Shown: positions 17,043 through 25,879 of the stretch, in pieces
Layout of the letters: every line of letters starts with the position of its first letter
How positions within the stretch are numbered: the first letter of the stretch is position 1
Assembly (NCBI RefSeq): GCF_001028665.1
Contig: NZ_CP011503.1
Location: 2,604,001-2,668,000, forward strand
Direction: 5' to 3'
From: Burkholderia pyrrocinia
GTDB lineage: Bacteria > Pseudomonadota > Gammaproteobacteria > Burkholderiales > Burkholderiaceae
Length of the DNA: 64,000 nt
The notes under the pieces: model-generated
Told to the model about the DNA's origin: nothing
Seen by the model: the letters and a program-made list of their open reading frames with translations, nothing else
Database searches by the model: none
Program-made: the position numbers and the translations under genes

Positions 17043-17483
17043 TTACTGAACGGTGATCGCACGCGGCTTCGATGCTTCGCGCCGGCCGACGCGAATCAGC
17101 AGGCAGCCGTTTTCGTAACGTGCGCTGACGTTGTCGGCGTCCGCATTCTGCGGCAGCTCGACGACGCGGCGGAACGTGCCGTGAAAGCGCTCCTGCGCAT
17201 ACGTGCGCACGTCGTCGCCTTCGCCGCGCGGCGCCGGTTTGCGCTCGCCGCTGATCGTCAGCAGGTCCTTGTCGATCGACACGTCGAAGTCGGCTGCGGC
17301 CATGCCGGGCGCGAACGCGACGATCTCGATTGCATCGTCGGTGGCGCCGACGTTGAGCGCGGGGAACGCGCTTGGCCGTACCGCGCGGATGCCGGACGGG
17401 AGTTCGCCGAACAGGTTCGCGACCTGCCGCTGCACGCGGGCGAATTCGTCGAACAGGTCGTGGCCGTTATGGATACCGCTCAT
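17043..17483 (-). CDS. Small heat-shock protein (Hsp20/alpha-crystallin), first of a pair
   Basis: A 146-residue holdase with an N-terminal amphipathic arm (HNGHDLFDEFARVQRQVANLF), an alpha-crystallin domain at about 45-135 (EIVAFAPGM; ERFHGTFRRVVELP; ENGCLLIRVGR) and a tail ending RAITVQ. The ATG at 17483 follows GGAGGA. It is the first gene of a two-gene heat-shock unit. A CTTGAAA-N13 promoter like that used by RpoH lies about 130 bp upstream, and a stable hairpin lies in the leader. Confidence 0.9.
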   Translation of the reverse strand: MSGIHNGHDLFDEFARVQRQVANLFGELPSGIRAVRPSAFPALNVGATDDAIEIVAFAPGMAAADFDVSIDKDLLTISGERKPAPRGEGDDVRTYAQERFHGTFRRVVELPQNADADNVSARYENGCLLIRVGRREASKPRAITVQ

Positions 17484-17571
17484 GATGGTCCTCCGGAACA
17501 GGGAACGCGGGAGACGCAACGGCGCGACGCCTGCGGCGGGCGCGACGGGTGGCTCCACTGGGTCGAAACGG

Positions 17572-17599
17572 GGGCAGTGCGTTGCATGGAGCACTGCCC
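17572..17599 (-). repeat. Perfect 9-bp hairpin in the heat-shock leader
   Basis: GGGCAGTGC and GCACTGCCC are perfectly complementary around a 10-base loop. The hairpin starts about five bases after the expected RpoH transcription start, so it would form the 5' end of the hsp20 mRNA. It does not cover the ribosome-binding site directly. Confidence 0.6.
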
Positions 17600-17610
17600 G
17601 GCAACGCGTA

Positions 17611-17638
17611 ATTAGTGGCCGCCGCGGCGCATTTCAAG
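17611..17638 (-). promoter_or_regulatory. Probable RpoH (sigma-32) promoter of the hsp20 pair
   Basis: On the minus strand CTTGAAA (17638-17632) matches the sigma-32 -35 element exactly, with a 13-bp spacer and then CCACTAAT (17618-17611), a partial match to CCCCATNT. Position ahead of two small heat-shock genes supports the call. Confidence 0.6.
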
Positions 17639-17729
17639 AGGGAACCTGCAACTTGCGTTAACGCGTGTCCGTGCGATTCGATGCGACAATCGCCGCGATC
17701 CATCTGCAGACCAACGACACGGGACAACC

Positions 17730-18647
17730 ATGAACATTCGACGCATCGCGATCGTCGGCGCCGGCGTGATCGGCGCGAGCTGGGCCGCTTTCTATCTGAC
17801 GCAGGGCTTCGACGTCGTCGCGACCGATCCGGCGCCGCAAGCCGATGCGCGGCTGCGCGACGCGCTGGCCGCGTTTCTCGGCGACCGGGCCGCCGAACTT
17901 TCCGCGCGGCTGTCGTTCGACGCCGATCTCGTGCGCGCGCTCGACGGCGTCGATTTCGTGCAGGAGAACGGCCCGGAACGGCTCGACCTGAAGCGCGCGC
18001 TGTACCGGCAGATGGACGACGTGCTGCCCGCGCATGTGCCGATCGCGTCGAGCTCGTCGGGCCTGAAGATGTCGGACATCCAGACGGCGTGCGCGAAGCA
18101 TCCGGAACGCTGCCTGATCGCGCATCCGTTCAATCCGCCGCATCTGATTCCGCTCGTCGAGCTGGTCGGCGGCGACGCGACCGGCCAGGACGTGATCGCG
18201 CGCGTGAAGGATTTCTACGACGCACTCGGCAAGCAGACGATCGTCCTCAACAAGGAGATGACCGGCCACGTCGCGAACCGGCTCGCGGCCGCGCTGTTCC
18301 GCGAGGTGTATCACCTCGTCGGCGAAGGCGTCGTGAGCGTGGCCGATGCGGACAAGGCCGTCGCATGGGGGCCGGGTCTGCGCTGGGGGCTGATGGGGCA
18401 GTGCCTGACCTATCACCTCGGCGGCGGCGCGGGTGGGATCGCACACTTCCTCGAACACTTGTCGGGGCCGATCACGACCTGGTGGGACGACCTCGGCACG
18501 CCTTCGTTCGATCCGGACGTCGACCGCAAGCTGACCGACGAATTGCGCGCGATCCAGGGCGAGCATTCGATGCAGGAACTGGCGGCCGAGCGCGACCGGC
18601 TGCTCGTCGAGCTGATCGACGCGCGTCGCCGTAGCTTTCTGCCCTGA
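17730..18647 (+). CDS. 3-hydroxyacyl-CoA dehydrogenase-family NAD-dependent dehydrogenase (carnitine dehydrogenase-like)
   Basis: A 305-residue Rossmann-fold oxidoreductase. The N-terminal dinucleotide loop is GAGVIGASWA (10-19). The central SSSSGLKMSDIQ and AHPFNPPHLIPLVELVGG segments carry the catalytic Ser and His expected of hydroxyacyl-CoA dehydrogenases. The C-terminal helical domain (about 185-290) has the NKEMTGHVANRLAAALFRE dimer motif. Single-domain members of this size include L-carnitine, L-gulonate and hydroxybutyryl-CoA dehydrogenases. The GLRWG motif near 215 is shared with the carnitine type. No carnitine genes are adjacent, so the substrate is open. Confidence 0.78.
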   Translation: MNIRRIAIVGAGVIGASWAAFYLTQGFDVVATDPAPQADARLRDALAAFLGDRAAELSARLSFDADLVRALDGVDFVQENGPERLDLKRALYRQMDDVLPAHVPIASSSSGLKMSDIQTACAKHPERCLIAHPFNPPHLIPLVELVGGDATGQDVIARVKDFYDALGKQTIVLNKEMTGHVANRLAAALFREVYHLVGEGVVSVADADKAVAWGPGLRWGLMGQCLTYHLGGGAGGIAHFLEHLSGPITTWWDDLGTPSFDPDVDRKLTDELRAIQGEHSMQELAAERDRLLVELIDARRRSFLP

Positions 18648-18701
18648 CTGCGTCGCGGCGGTGCGTTTCGGTCGGGCCGCGATCGGTTGGGCCGCGTTCG
18701 G

Positions 18702-18980
18702 CTACTGCTGCGCAGCCGTTTGCGGTGCCTGCGGCGTCTGGGCAAGCCACGCGGGGCTCGCGGCCTGCACGAGTTCGCGGTTGCGCGCGCGCGTCGCGGC
18801 GCTCGGCGGGTAGTTGCCGTCGTTCGTCGGCAGTTCGCCGTCGAGATAGGCCTGCTTGAGCTGGGCGATGACTTCCGCGCGTGTCAGGCCCTGTTCGGGC
18901 GCCGCGGCATCGGTCCGGGCAAAGGCGGGGGACAGCAGGGTGGCTGCGGCGGTCGCGACGGCGAATCGCAAGACGTTCAT
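18702..18980 (-). CDS. DUF4148 small exported protein
   Basis: A 92-residue protein with a signal peptide (MNVLRFAVATAAATLLSPAFA) and a short domain containing GLTRAEVIAQLKQAYLDGELPTNDGNYPP, the DUF4148 pattern abundant in Burkholderia. It is likely periplasmic. Function unknown. The C-terminus is rich in Ala and Gln. It stands alone between two unrelated genes. Confidence 0.85.
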   Translation of the reverse strand: MNVLRFAVATAAATLLSPAFARTDAAAPEQGLTRAEVIAQLKQAYLDGELPTNDGNYPPSAATRARNRELVQAASPAWLAQTPQAPQTAAQQ

Positions 18981-19146
18981 GGTGCGCTCCGATCAAGGGG
19001 ACGGGACACCGGATGCGCGCGGCGGCTTGCCGTGCGTTCCGATGGGGCCCATTGTCGCGAGCGGGTGCTGCGCGGACGATGACGCGTTCCGGGCAAAGCT
19101 GTCAGTTGCGGGCGAGGCCGCGCTTCGTGCGTCACGCGCGGTACGG

Positions 19147-19995
19147 TTACAACTCCGCCGCCGCCGCGACCAGCGTGGCTTCGAGCGCGAGCGTCGAGCG
19201 CGACGCGGCGGCCGGCCGGTCGATCACGTATTCGAGTTCGCCGAGCTCGGGCAGCCCCGCGTCGAGCCGCGCGAGCCCGGCCGGAATCACGTAGCCGGCG
19301 AACGCGCTGACGCCGAGCCCCGCGCTCGCGGCCGCGCGCAGTACCGCGATGCTGCTGCTCACCACCGCGATCCGGTAAGGCCGGCCGATCGCGTCGAGCG
19401 TTTCGAGCACACGGCGGCGCGACACGCTCGGCTCCGGATGCAGCGCGAGCGGCAGCACGGCTTCGTGGCCGGTGATCCGCGAATCGGGGCCGGTGCACCA
19501 GTACAGCGGCTCGCTGCGGATCACGCGGCCGCGCCGGCTGCCCGCGATGCGCTTCGCGAACACCAGATCGTGCCGGCCTTCGTCGAGCGCGTCGAACAGG
19601 TCGCCCGACAGCCCGGTCGAGATCGCGAGCTCGACCTCCGGATTGCGCTGCACGAAGCTCGCGAGCGCGGACGTCAGGTGCGTCGACGCGAAATCCTCCG
19701 ACATCGCGAGCCGCACCTTGCCCGACAGCGGCGGCCCGCACACCGACGTGACGGCTTCGTCCATCAGTTCGAGGATGCGCACCGCGTAGCGGAACAGCGC
19801 GTCGCCGTGCTGCGACAGGTGCACGTTGCGTGTGTCGCGCTCGAAGAGCGGCCGGTCGAGCAGCTCCTCGAGGCGGCGGATATGCTGGCTGACGGTCGAC
19901 TGCGACAGGTTCACGCGCTCGGACGCGGCGGTGAAACTGCCGGACTGGGCAACGGCGACGAAGCTGCGCAGCAGCTCGGGCGGTAACGGACGCAT
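19147..19995 (-). CDS. LysR-type regulator divergent from malonate genes
   Basis: A 282-residue LysR protein with a helix-turn-helix at about 5-62 (GSFTAASERVNLSQSTVSQHIRRLEELL) and an effector-binding domain beyond residue 90. The ATG at 19995 gives the canonical start. It faces away from madL across 326 bp. In other bacteria a LysR regulator (MdcR) next to the mdc genes activates them with malonate, so the same role is inferred here, but I cannot show orthology. Confidence 0.85.
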   Translation of the reverse strand: MRPLPPELLRSFVAVAQSGSFTAASERVNLSQSTVSQHIRRLEELLDRPLFERDTRNVHLSQHGDALFRYAVRILELMDEAVTSVCGPPLSGKVRLAMSEDFASTHLTSALASFVQRNPEVELAISTGLSGDLFDALDEGRHDLVFAKRIAGSRRGRVIRSEPLYWCTGPDSRITGHEAVLPLALHPEPSVSRRRVLETLDAIGRPYRIAVVSSSIAVLRAAASAGLGVSAFAGYVIPAGLARLDAGLPELGELEYVIDRPAAASRSTLALEATLVAAAAEL

Positions 19996-20321
19996 TGCTA
20001 AATCCACTGAATCGGTTTCGACAACTTCATAAATGGCCGGATATTGCGGCGCTAGTATCGGATCACGCCCCGGTGCGGCCCGCAACGGGGCGCACCGGAC
20101 GCGTAGCCCGCGTCGTGCCGGCGGCTGCATCGGTCAGTCTACGGCATCCGGCGTCCGGCCCGAAACCGCATCATCCCATCGACCGCCCGAGAACGCGCCC
20201 GCACGACGGGCCGCCGGGCCGCGGCGCACCGCCGCAGGAGACAGTCCGCGCACGGGATCGACGTGCGGGCCCGCTTTCTGCATGCGTCAGGCGCCCGTCA
20301 CGAAGAGACTGGAGACGACTC
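19996..20321. other. 326-bp divergent regulatory region of the malonate cluster
   Basis: No gene is visible. A TAGTAT at 20053-20058 could be a -10 for the madL direction with a poor -35, as expected of a LysR-activated promoter. The AT-rich first 60 bases next to the LysR start are the likely operator zone. I found no clean palindrome. GGAG at 20311 is the madL ribosome-binding site. Confidence 0.45.
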
Positions 20322-20717
20322 ATGATCATCTACGGAACCGCGCTGCTGGCGTTCTGCCACCTGGCCGGACTGTTCCTCGGCGACCTGCTGGGCAGCGCGA
20401 TCGGCGTGAAGACCAACGTCGGCGGGGTCGGCATCGCGATGCTGCTGCTGATCTGCCTGCGCCTGTGGCTGCACCGGCGCGGCTGGCTGCCGAAGGAGAC
20501 CGAGGCAGGCGTCGGCTTCTGGGGCGCGATGTACATCCCGGTCGTCGTCGCGATGGCCGCGAACCAGAACGTCGTCGCCGCGCTGAAGGGCGGCCCGGTC
20601 GCGCTGCTGTCCGCCGTCGGCGCGGTCGCGATCTGCGCATGCTGCATCGCGGTACTCGTGCGCATGGGGCGCGACGACACGGCCTTCGCGGGCGTGCCGC
20701 AATTCGAAGAACAATAA
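20322..20717 (+). CDS. madL: Malonate transporter subunit MadL
   Basis: A 131-residue membrane protein with four predicted helices, the small subunit of the two-component Na+-dependent malonate importer. The family-like MIIYGTALLAFCHLAGLFLGDLLG start and IGVKTNVGGVGIAMLLLI segment are evident. The ATG at 20322 follows GGAG. The madM gene begins 11 bp after its stop. Its role is to bring malonate into the cell for the decarboxylase encoded next. Confidence 0.9.
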   Translation: MIIYGTALLAFCHLAGLFLGDLLGSAIGVKTNVGGVGIAMLLLICLRLWLHRRGWLPKETEAGVGFWGAMYIPVVVAMAANQNVVAALKGGPVALLSAVGAVAICACCIAVLVRMGRDDTAFAGVPQFEEQ

Positions 20718-20728
20718 CGGAGGCCGCC

Positions 20729-21496
20729 ATGCTGCAGATGCTCGAAAAAGTCGTCGCCCACAACGGGCTCGTCGCGTCGTTCGCGCTGGTCGGCCTGATC
20801 ATGTGGCTGTCGTCGATCGCGTCGCGCAAGCTCACGTTCGGCCGCGTTCACGGCTCCGCGATCGCGATCGTGATCGGTCTCGTGCTCGCATATGTCGGCG
20901 GTGCGTTCACCGGCGGCGAGAAGGGAATCGCCGACGTGCCGCTGTTCGCGGGCGTCGGCCTGATGGGCGGCGCGATGCTGCGCGATTTCGCGATCGTCGC
21001 GACCGCGTTCGAAGTGCAGCCGACCGAGGCGCGCAAGGCCGGGCTCGTCGGCGTCGTATCGCTGCTGCTCGGCACCGTGCTGCCGTTCATCGTCGGCGCG
21101 TGCATCGCGCGCGCGTTCGGTTATACCGACGCGGTCAGCATGACGACCATCGGCGCGGGCGCCGTCACCTACATCGTCGGGCCCGTGACGGGCGCGGCGA
21201 TCGGTGCGAGCTCCGACGTGATCGCGCTCAGCATCGCGACGGGGCTCGTGAAGGCGATCATCGTGATGGTCGGCACGCCGGTCGCGGCGAACTTCATGGG
21301 CCTGAAGACGCCGCGTTCCGCGATGATCTTCGGCGGCCTCGCGGGCACCGTCAGCGGCGTGAGCGCGGGGCTCGCCGCGACCGACCGCCGGCTCGTGCCG
21401 TACGGCGCGCTGGTCGCGACGTTCCATACGGGCGTCGGCTGCCTGCTCGGCCCGTCGGTGCTGTTCTTCGCGACGCGCGCGCTGGTCGGCGGCTAG
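20729..21496 (+). CDS. madM: Malonate transporter subunit MadM
   Basis: A 255-residue membrane protein with about eight helices, the large partner of MadL. Conserved glycine-rich segments such as LFAGVGLMGGAMLRDFAIVATAF and TTIGAGAVTYIVGPVTGAAIGASSDVI are present. A CGGAGG ribosome-binding site precedes the ATG at 20729. The 130-bp gap to mdcA is the widest in this cluster and could contain a second promoter or processing site. Confidence 0.9.
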   Translation: MLQMLEKVVAHNGLVASFALVGLIMWLSSIASRKLTFGRVHGSAIAIVIGLVLAYVGGAFTGGEKGIADVPLFAGVGLMGGAMLRDFAIVATAFEVQPTEARKAGLVGVVSLLLGTVLPFIVGACIARAFGYTDAVSMTTIGAGAVTYIVGPVTGAAIGASSDVIALSIATGLVKAIIVMVGTPVAANFMGLKTPRSAMIFGGLAGTVSGVSAGLAATDRRLVPYGALVATFHTGVGCLLGPSVLFFATRALVGG

Positions 21497-21626
21497 GGCC
21501 ATGCGATGCGGCCCGCGCGGGCCGCATCCATCGCCGCGTCCTCTGAGTCGCATTCGTCAACATCATCAATCGGCGGCGGCGCCAGGCTTAGAATGCCGCT
21601 GAACCATCGAAGCGGGAGAACTGTTC

Positions 21627-23273
21627 ATGACGGGATGGAATCACGCGCGGCAGGCGCGCGATGCACGCCTCGCGGCCGGCGCAGCTTACGCGCAGGGCAA
21701 GCGGGTCGACGCGCGCGACACCGTCGCGTTGCTCGAAGCGGTGCTGCGGCCGGGTGACCGCGTCTGCCTCGAAGGCGACAACCAGAAGCAGGCCGACCTG
21801 CTCGCGACGGCGCTCGCCGACGTCGACAGCGCGAAGGTGTACGACTTGCACATGGTGCAGTCGGGCGTCGTGCTGCCCGAGCATCTCGACGTGTTCGAGC
21901 GCGGCATCGCGAAGCGTCTCGATTTCGCGTATTCGGGCCCGCAGTCGCAGCGGATCGCGAAGCTGCTGTTCGGCGGCAAGATCGCGCTCGGCGCGGTGCA
22001 CACCTATCTCGAGCTGTTCGCGCGCTACTTCATCGACCTCACGCCGCACGTCGCGCTGATCGCCGCGGTCAGCGCCGACCGCGACGGCAACCTGTACACG
22101 GGCCCGAACACCGAGGACACGCCGACCGTCGTCGAGGCCACCGCGTTCAAGGACGGCATCGTGATCGCGCAGGTCGACCGCATCGTCGACAAGGTGCCGC
22201 GCGTCGACATCCCCGGCGACCGCGTGCATTTCGTCGTCGAGGCCGGCCGGCCGTTCTACGTCGAGCCGCTGTTCACGCGCGATCCGGCCGCGATCACCGA
22301 AACGCAGATCCTCACCGCGATGCTCGCGCTCAAGGGCATCTACGAACCGTACGGCATCAAGCGACTGAACCACGGGATCGGCTTCAACACGGCAGCGATC
22401 GAGCTGCTGCTGCCGACCTACGGCGAGAAGCTCGGGCTGAAGGGCAAGGTCTGCACGCACTGGGCGCTCAATCCGCACCCGACGCTGATTCCCGCGATCG
22501 AGTCGGGCTGGGTCGAGCAGATCCACTGCTTCGGCTCCGAGGTCGGGATGGACGACTACATCCGTGCGCGTTCCGACGTGTGGTTCACGGGCCCCGACGG
22601 GTCGCTGCGCTCGAACCGCGCGTTCTGCCAGACGGCCGGCCTCTACGCGTGCGACATGTTCATCGGCTCGACGCTGCAGATCGATCTGTCCGGCCATTCG
22701 TCGACGGTCACGGCCGAGCGGATCGCCGGCTTCGGCGGTGCGCCGAACATGGGCAGCGATGCACGCGGGCGGCGCCATCCGAGCGAGCCGTGGCTGAAGG
22801 CCGGCGCGGAAGCCGACCCCGACACGCCGGCGCCGCTGCGGCGCGGCCGCAAGCTCGTCGTGCAGATCGGCGAGACCTTCGGCGACAAGAACGTGCCGAT
22901 GTTCGTCGAGAAGCTCGATGCGCTGAAGCTGGCCGACAAGCTGCAGCTCGACCTCGCGCCGATCATGGTCTACGGCGACGACGTCACGCACATCGTCACC
23001 GAGGAAGGGATCGCGAACCTGCTGATGTGCCGCGACAAGGACGAGCGCGAGCACGCGATCCGCGGCGTCGCCGGCTATACGGACGTCGGCCGCGGCCGCG
23101 ACCGGAAGATGGTCGAGCGGCTGCGCGAGCGCGGCGTGATCCGCCGCCCGGAGGATCTCGGCATCGATCCGCTCGACGCCGACCGCCGCTGGCTCGCCGC
23201 GCGCTCGATCAAGGATCTCGTGCACTGGTCGGGCGGGCTCTATGCGCCGCCGGCCCGGTTCCGCAACTGGTGA
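21627..23273 (+). CDS. mdcA: Malonate decarboxylase alpha subunit (acetyl-ACP:malonate ACP transferase)
   Basis: A 548-residue CoA-transferase-like subunit that swaps acetate for malonate on the thiol of the dedicated acyl carrier protein, starting each decarboxylase cycle. The length and the sequence from GWNHARQARDARL to the C-terminus match the family. It is the first decarboxylase gene; mdcC starts 10 bp after its stop. The cytosolic complex is MdcA-C-D-E. The GC content and codon use match the neighbours. Confidence 0.93.
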   Translation: MTGWNHARQARDARLAAGAAYAQGKRVDARDTVALLEAVLRPGDRVCLEGDNQKQADLLATALADVDSAKVYDLHMVQSGVVLPEHLDVFERGIAKRLDFAYSGPQSQRIAKLLFGGKIALGAVHTYLELFARYFIDLTPHVALIAAVSADRDGNLYTGPNTEDTPTVVEATAFKDGIVIAQVDRIVDKVPRVDIPGDRVHFVVEAGRPFYVEPLFTRDPAAITETQILTAMLALKGIYEPYGIKRLNHGIGFNTAAIELLLPTYGEKLGLKGKVCTHWALNPHPTLIPAIESGWVEQIHCFGSEVGMDDYIRARSDVWFTGPDGSLRSNRAFCQTAGLYACDMFIGSTLQIDLSGHSSTVTAERIAGFGGAPNMGSDARGRRHPSEPWLKAGAEADPDTPAPLRRGRKLVVQIGETFGDKNVPMFVEKLDALKLADKLQLDLAPIMVYGDDVTHIVTEEGIANLLMCRDKDEREHAIRGVAGYTDVGRGRDRKMVERLRERGVIRRPEDLGIDPLDADRRWLAARSIKDLVHWSGGLYAPPARFRNW

Positions 23274-23283
23274 GGAAGAGGGC

Positions 23284-23598
23284 ATGGAACAGTTGAACTA
23301 TCGCTTCACCGCGCGCGAGCGCGCGAAGGGCGAGCAGGCCGCGGCGCTCGTCGGCGTGGTCGCGTCCGGCAATCTGGAAGTGCTCGTCGAGCGCGTGCTG
23401 CCGGGCAACGAATGCGAGATCGACATCCGCACCGCGGCGGTCGGCTTCGGCGCGGTGTGGCAGGCCGTGGTGGCGGATTTCGTCGAGCGGCGCACGCCGG
23501 GCGGCCTGAAGCTGTCGATCAACGACGGCGGCGCGCGGCCCGACATGGTGTCGCTGCGGCTCGCGCAGGCCGTGCGCGCGATCGAGGGAGACGCATGA
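23284..23598 (+). CDS. mdcC: Malonate decarboxylase acyl carrier protein (delta subunit)
   Basis: A 104-residue acyl carrier protein that carries 2'-(5''-triphosphoribosyl)-3'-dephospho-CoA rather than phosphopantetheine. Ser28 in VVASGNLEVLVE is the expected attachment residue. The ATG at 23284 follows a purine-rich GGAAGAGGG. Its TGA overlaps the ATG of mdcD, pointing to translational coupling. It is acylated by MdcA and MdcH, and loaded with its prosthetic group by MdcB and MdcG. Confidence 0.92.
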   Translation: MEQLNYRFTARERAKGEQAAALVGVVASGNLEVLVERVLPGNECEIDIRTAAVGFGAVWQAVVADFVERRTPGGLKLSINDGGARPDMVSLRLAQAVRAIEGDA

Positions 23599-24530
23599 TG
23601 ACCGACGTGATCCACGACGCGCCCGCGTTCGTCGCGAACGGCGCGAGCTGGTACGAGGCGTCGGCGCGGCAGCGCATCGACGGGCTGCTCGACGCGGGCA
23701 GTTTCAGCGAATTCCTCGGGCCGGCCGACCGCGTGACGAGCCCGCACCTGCCGCTGTTCGACCTGCCGCAGCAGTTCGACGACGGGATGGTGGTCGGCCA
23801 CGGCCGGCTCGACGGCCAGCCGGTGTTCGTCGCCGCGCAGGAAGGCCGCTTCATGGGCGGCGCGTTCGGCGAAGTGCACGGCGCGAAGCTCACCGGGCTG
23901 CTGCGCGCCGCGCGCGAGCTCGGCAAGCCGGTGCTGATCCTGTTCGATACGGGCGGCGTGCGGCTGCAGGAAGCGAACGCGGGCGAACTCGCGATCGCCG
24001 AGATCATGCGCGCGCTCGTCGACGCGCGCGCGGCCGGCGTGCCGGTGATCGGGCTGATCGGCGGGCGCGCGGGCTGCTACGGCGGCGGCGGGCTGCTCGC
24101 CGCGTGCTGTTCGGCGCTGGCGGTGTCGGAGCAGGGGCGCATCAGCGTGTCGGGCCCCGAAGTGATCGAAACGAATCGCGGCGTCGAGGAATTCGACGCG
24201 AAGGACCGTGCGCTGATCTGGCGCACGATGGGCGGCAAGCACCGGCGGCTGATCGGCGGTGCGGACCGCTATGTCGCCGATACCCCGGACGCGTTCCGCG
24301 TGGCGGCGCTCGACCTGATCGGCCACGCGCCGAAGTTCGATGCGACGATGCTGCGTGCCGAACAGGCGCGCCTCGAAGCACGCGTTGAACGGTTCGGCGC
24401 ATGCAGGGATGCGCTCGACGTATGGCGCGTGCTCGGTGCGGACGCGCCGGAAGCGATTCCCGGGATGCCCGACGATGCGTTCGCGAAACTCGCCGACCAG
24501 TTACAGGAGCCCCAGCATGACGCTCGATGA
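23595..24530 (+). CDS. mdcD: Malonate decarboxylase beta subunit
   Basis: A 311-residue carboxyltransferase-fold subunit that with MdcE decarboxylates malonyl-ACP to acetyl-ACP. The glycine-rich segments GRFMGGAFGEVHGAKL and GGRAGCYGGGGLLAA line the expected acyl site. Two adjacent ATGs (23595 and 23598) are possible; the first overlaps the mdcC stop. It ends 14 bases inside the next gene. Related to biotin-dependent carboxyltransferases, but this system uses no biotin; madB/biotin-protein genes are absent. Confidence 0.92.
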   Translation: MMTDVIHDAPAFVANGASWYEASARQRIDGLLDAGSFSEFLGPADRVTSPHLPLFDLPQQFDDGMVVGHGRLDGQPVFVAAQEGRFMGGAFGEVHGAKLTGLLRAARELGKPVLILFDTGGVRLQEANAGELAIAEIMRALVDARAAGVPVIGLIGGRAGCYGGGGLLAACCSALAVSEQGRISVSGPEVIETNRGVEEFDAKDRALIWRTMGGKHRRLIGGADRYVADTPDAFRVAALDLIGHAPKFDATMLRAEQARLEARVERFGACRDALDVWRVLGADAPEAIPGMPDDAFAKLADQLQEPQHDAR

Positions 24531-25224
24531 AGTCCTGAATTCGCTGTTTCCAAAAGGCCATTCGATCGCGCGCACCGGCGGCCTGCTGACGGGCCACGCG
24601 GAACTGGCCGGCACGCGCGTCGACGTGATCGGCGTCGCCGACCGATTACCGTTCGGCATCGACGAGGCGCTGACGCTTGCATCGTGCGTGCTCGACACGA
24701 TCGCGCGCGGCGGCGACACGCCGATCCTCGTGCTCGTCGACAGCGACAGCCAGCGGATGAGCAAGCGCGACGAACTGCTCGGCCTGAACGAAGGGCTGTC
24801 GCATCTCGCGAAGTGCCTGATGCACGCGGATCTCGCCGGGCACCGGACGATCGGCGTGCTGTACGGCCACACGGCCGCGGGCGCGTTCATCGCGACCGCG
24901 CTCGCGACGCGCACGCTGCTCGCCGTGCCGGGCGCCGAACCGGAGGTGATGGACCTGCCGTCGATGTCGCGCGTGACCAAGCTGCCGATCGACGTGCTGA
25001 AGGAGATGGCGCGCTCGACGCCCGTGTTCGCGCCCGGGCTCGACAACCTCGTGAAGATGGGCGCCGTCGATGCCGTGCTCGACCCGGCCCGCGCGCTCGA
25101 TGCGCAGGTCGGCGAATGGCTCGGCAAGGCGGCCGACCGCATCGACCGGCGCGCGGCGCGCGGCCGGCCGGTCGCGACCGACGTCGCGCGGCGCGTCGAG
25201 GAACTCGCGCGTGCCGCACGCTGA
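24517..25224 (+). CDS. mdcE: Malonate decarboxylase gamma subunit
   Basis: A 235-residue partner of MdcD, also of the carboxyltransferase fold. Recognisable segments are SLFPKGHSIARTGGLLTGHAELAG, VLVDSDSQRMSKRDELLGLNEGL and GHTAAGAFIATALATRTLLAVPGA. The ATG at 24517 follows AGGAG and overlaps mdcD by 14 bases. The following mdcG start also overlaps or abuts it, so subunits are probably made in matched amounts. Confidence 0.92.
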   Translation: MTLDEVLNSLFPKGHSIARTGGLLTGHAELAGTRVDVIGVADRLPFGIDEALTLASCVLDTIARGGDTPILVLVDSDSQRMSKRDELLGLNEGLSHLAKCLMHADLAGHRTIGVLYGHTAAGAFIATALATRTLLAVPGAEPEVMDLPSMSRVTKLPIDVLKEMARSTPVFAPGLDNLVKMGAVDAVLDPARALDAQVGEWLGKAADRIDRRAARGRPVATDVARRVEELARAAR

Positions 25225-25879
25225 GATGCCGCTGCGCCGCCACACGCTCGTCACGCTGACGGCGGCGGGGTGGGGCGCGGCATTCGCGCGCGATCCCGCG
25301 CTTGCGGCCGATCCGCTCGTGCGTGCGTGGGCCGAACGCGGCTGGCCGCTGATCGTGCGCCGCGCGTCGCCCGACGAGGCCGATGCCGGCCGCGTGCCGC
25401 TCGGCATGCCGCTGCCGCCTGCCGCGGGCAAGCGGCGCATCGCGCTGAACGTTGCCGCCGACGCGCTCGCGACGGTCGGCCCGCTGCCCGCACTGGCCGA
25501 CGTGCTCGCCGCCGCGCCCGATGCGTGGCACGCACCGTTGCGCGAGCTCGATGCGCTCGGTGCGCGCTGCGGCGTGCAGGGCCGCGTGTTCGGCAGCCTC
25601 GCGTGGCAGGCGCTGACGGGCGAGCGATACCTGGGCGCGTCGTCCGATCTCGACATCGTGTTTCCGCTGCCGACTGCCGCGTCGCTCGCACCGCTGCTCG
25701 ACGGCCTCGCGGCGATCGACGCGCGCGCGCCGATGCGCATCGACGGCGAACTGCTGCGCGACGACGGCGCGGGCGTCAACTGGCGCGAACTGCACGCGCG
25801 GCTGCCCGAAGTCGCGGTCAAGACCGCGATCGCCGTCGAACTGATGCCTGCCGGCGCATTCACCGGAGACGCGCGATGA
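25211..25879 (+). CDS. mdcG: Phosphoribosyl-dephospho-CoA transferase (holo-ACP synthase)
   Basis: A 222-residue nucleotidyltransferase-like enzyme that transfers the triphosphoribosyl-dephospho-CoA group onto the serine of MdcC. GSLAWQALTGERYLGASSDLDIVF contains the Gly-Ser and Asp-x-Asp pattern of the fold at about residues 130-153. The GTG at 25211 is chosen because GAGGA lies eight bases upstream; the ATG at 25226 is an alternative that would avoid the overlap with mdcE. It is followed by mdcB with an ATGA overlap. Confidence 0.87.
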   Translation: MPHAEMPLRRHTLVTLTAAGWGAAFARDPALAADPLVRAWAERGWPLIVRRASPDEADAGRVPLGMPLPPAAGKRRIALNVAADALATVGPLPALADVLAAAPDAWHAPLRELDALGARCGVQGRVFGSLAWQALTGERYLGASSDLDIVFPLPTAASLAPLLDGLAAIDARAPMRIDGELLRDDGAGVNWRELHARLPEVAVKTAIAVELMPAGAFTGDAR

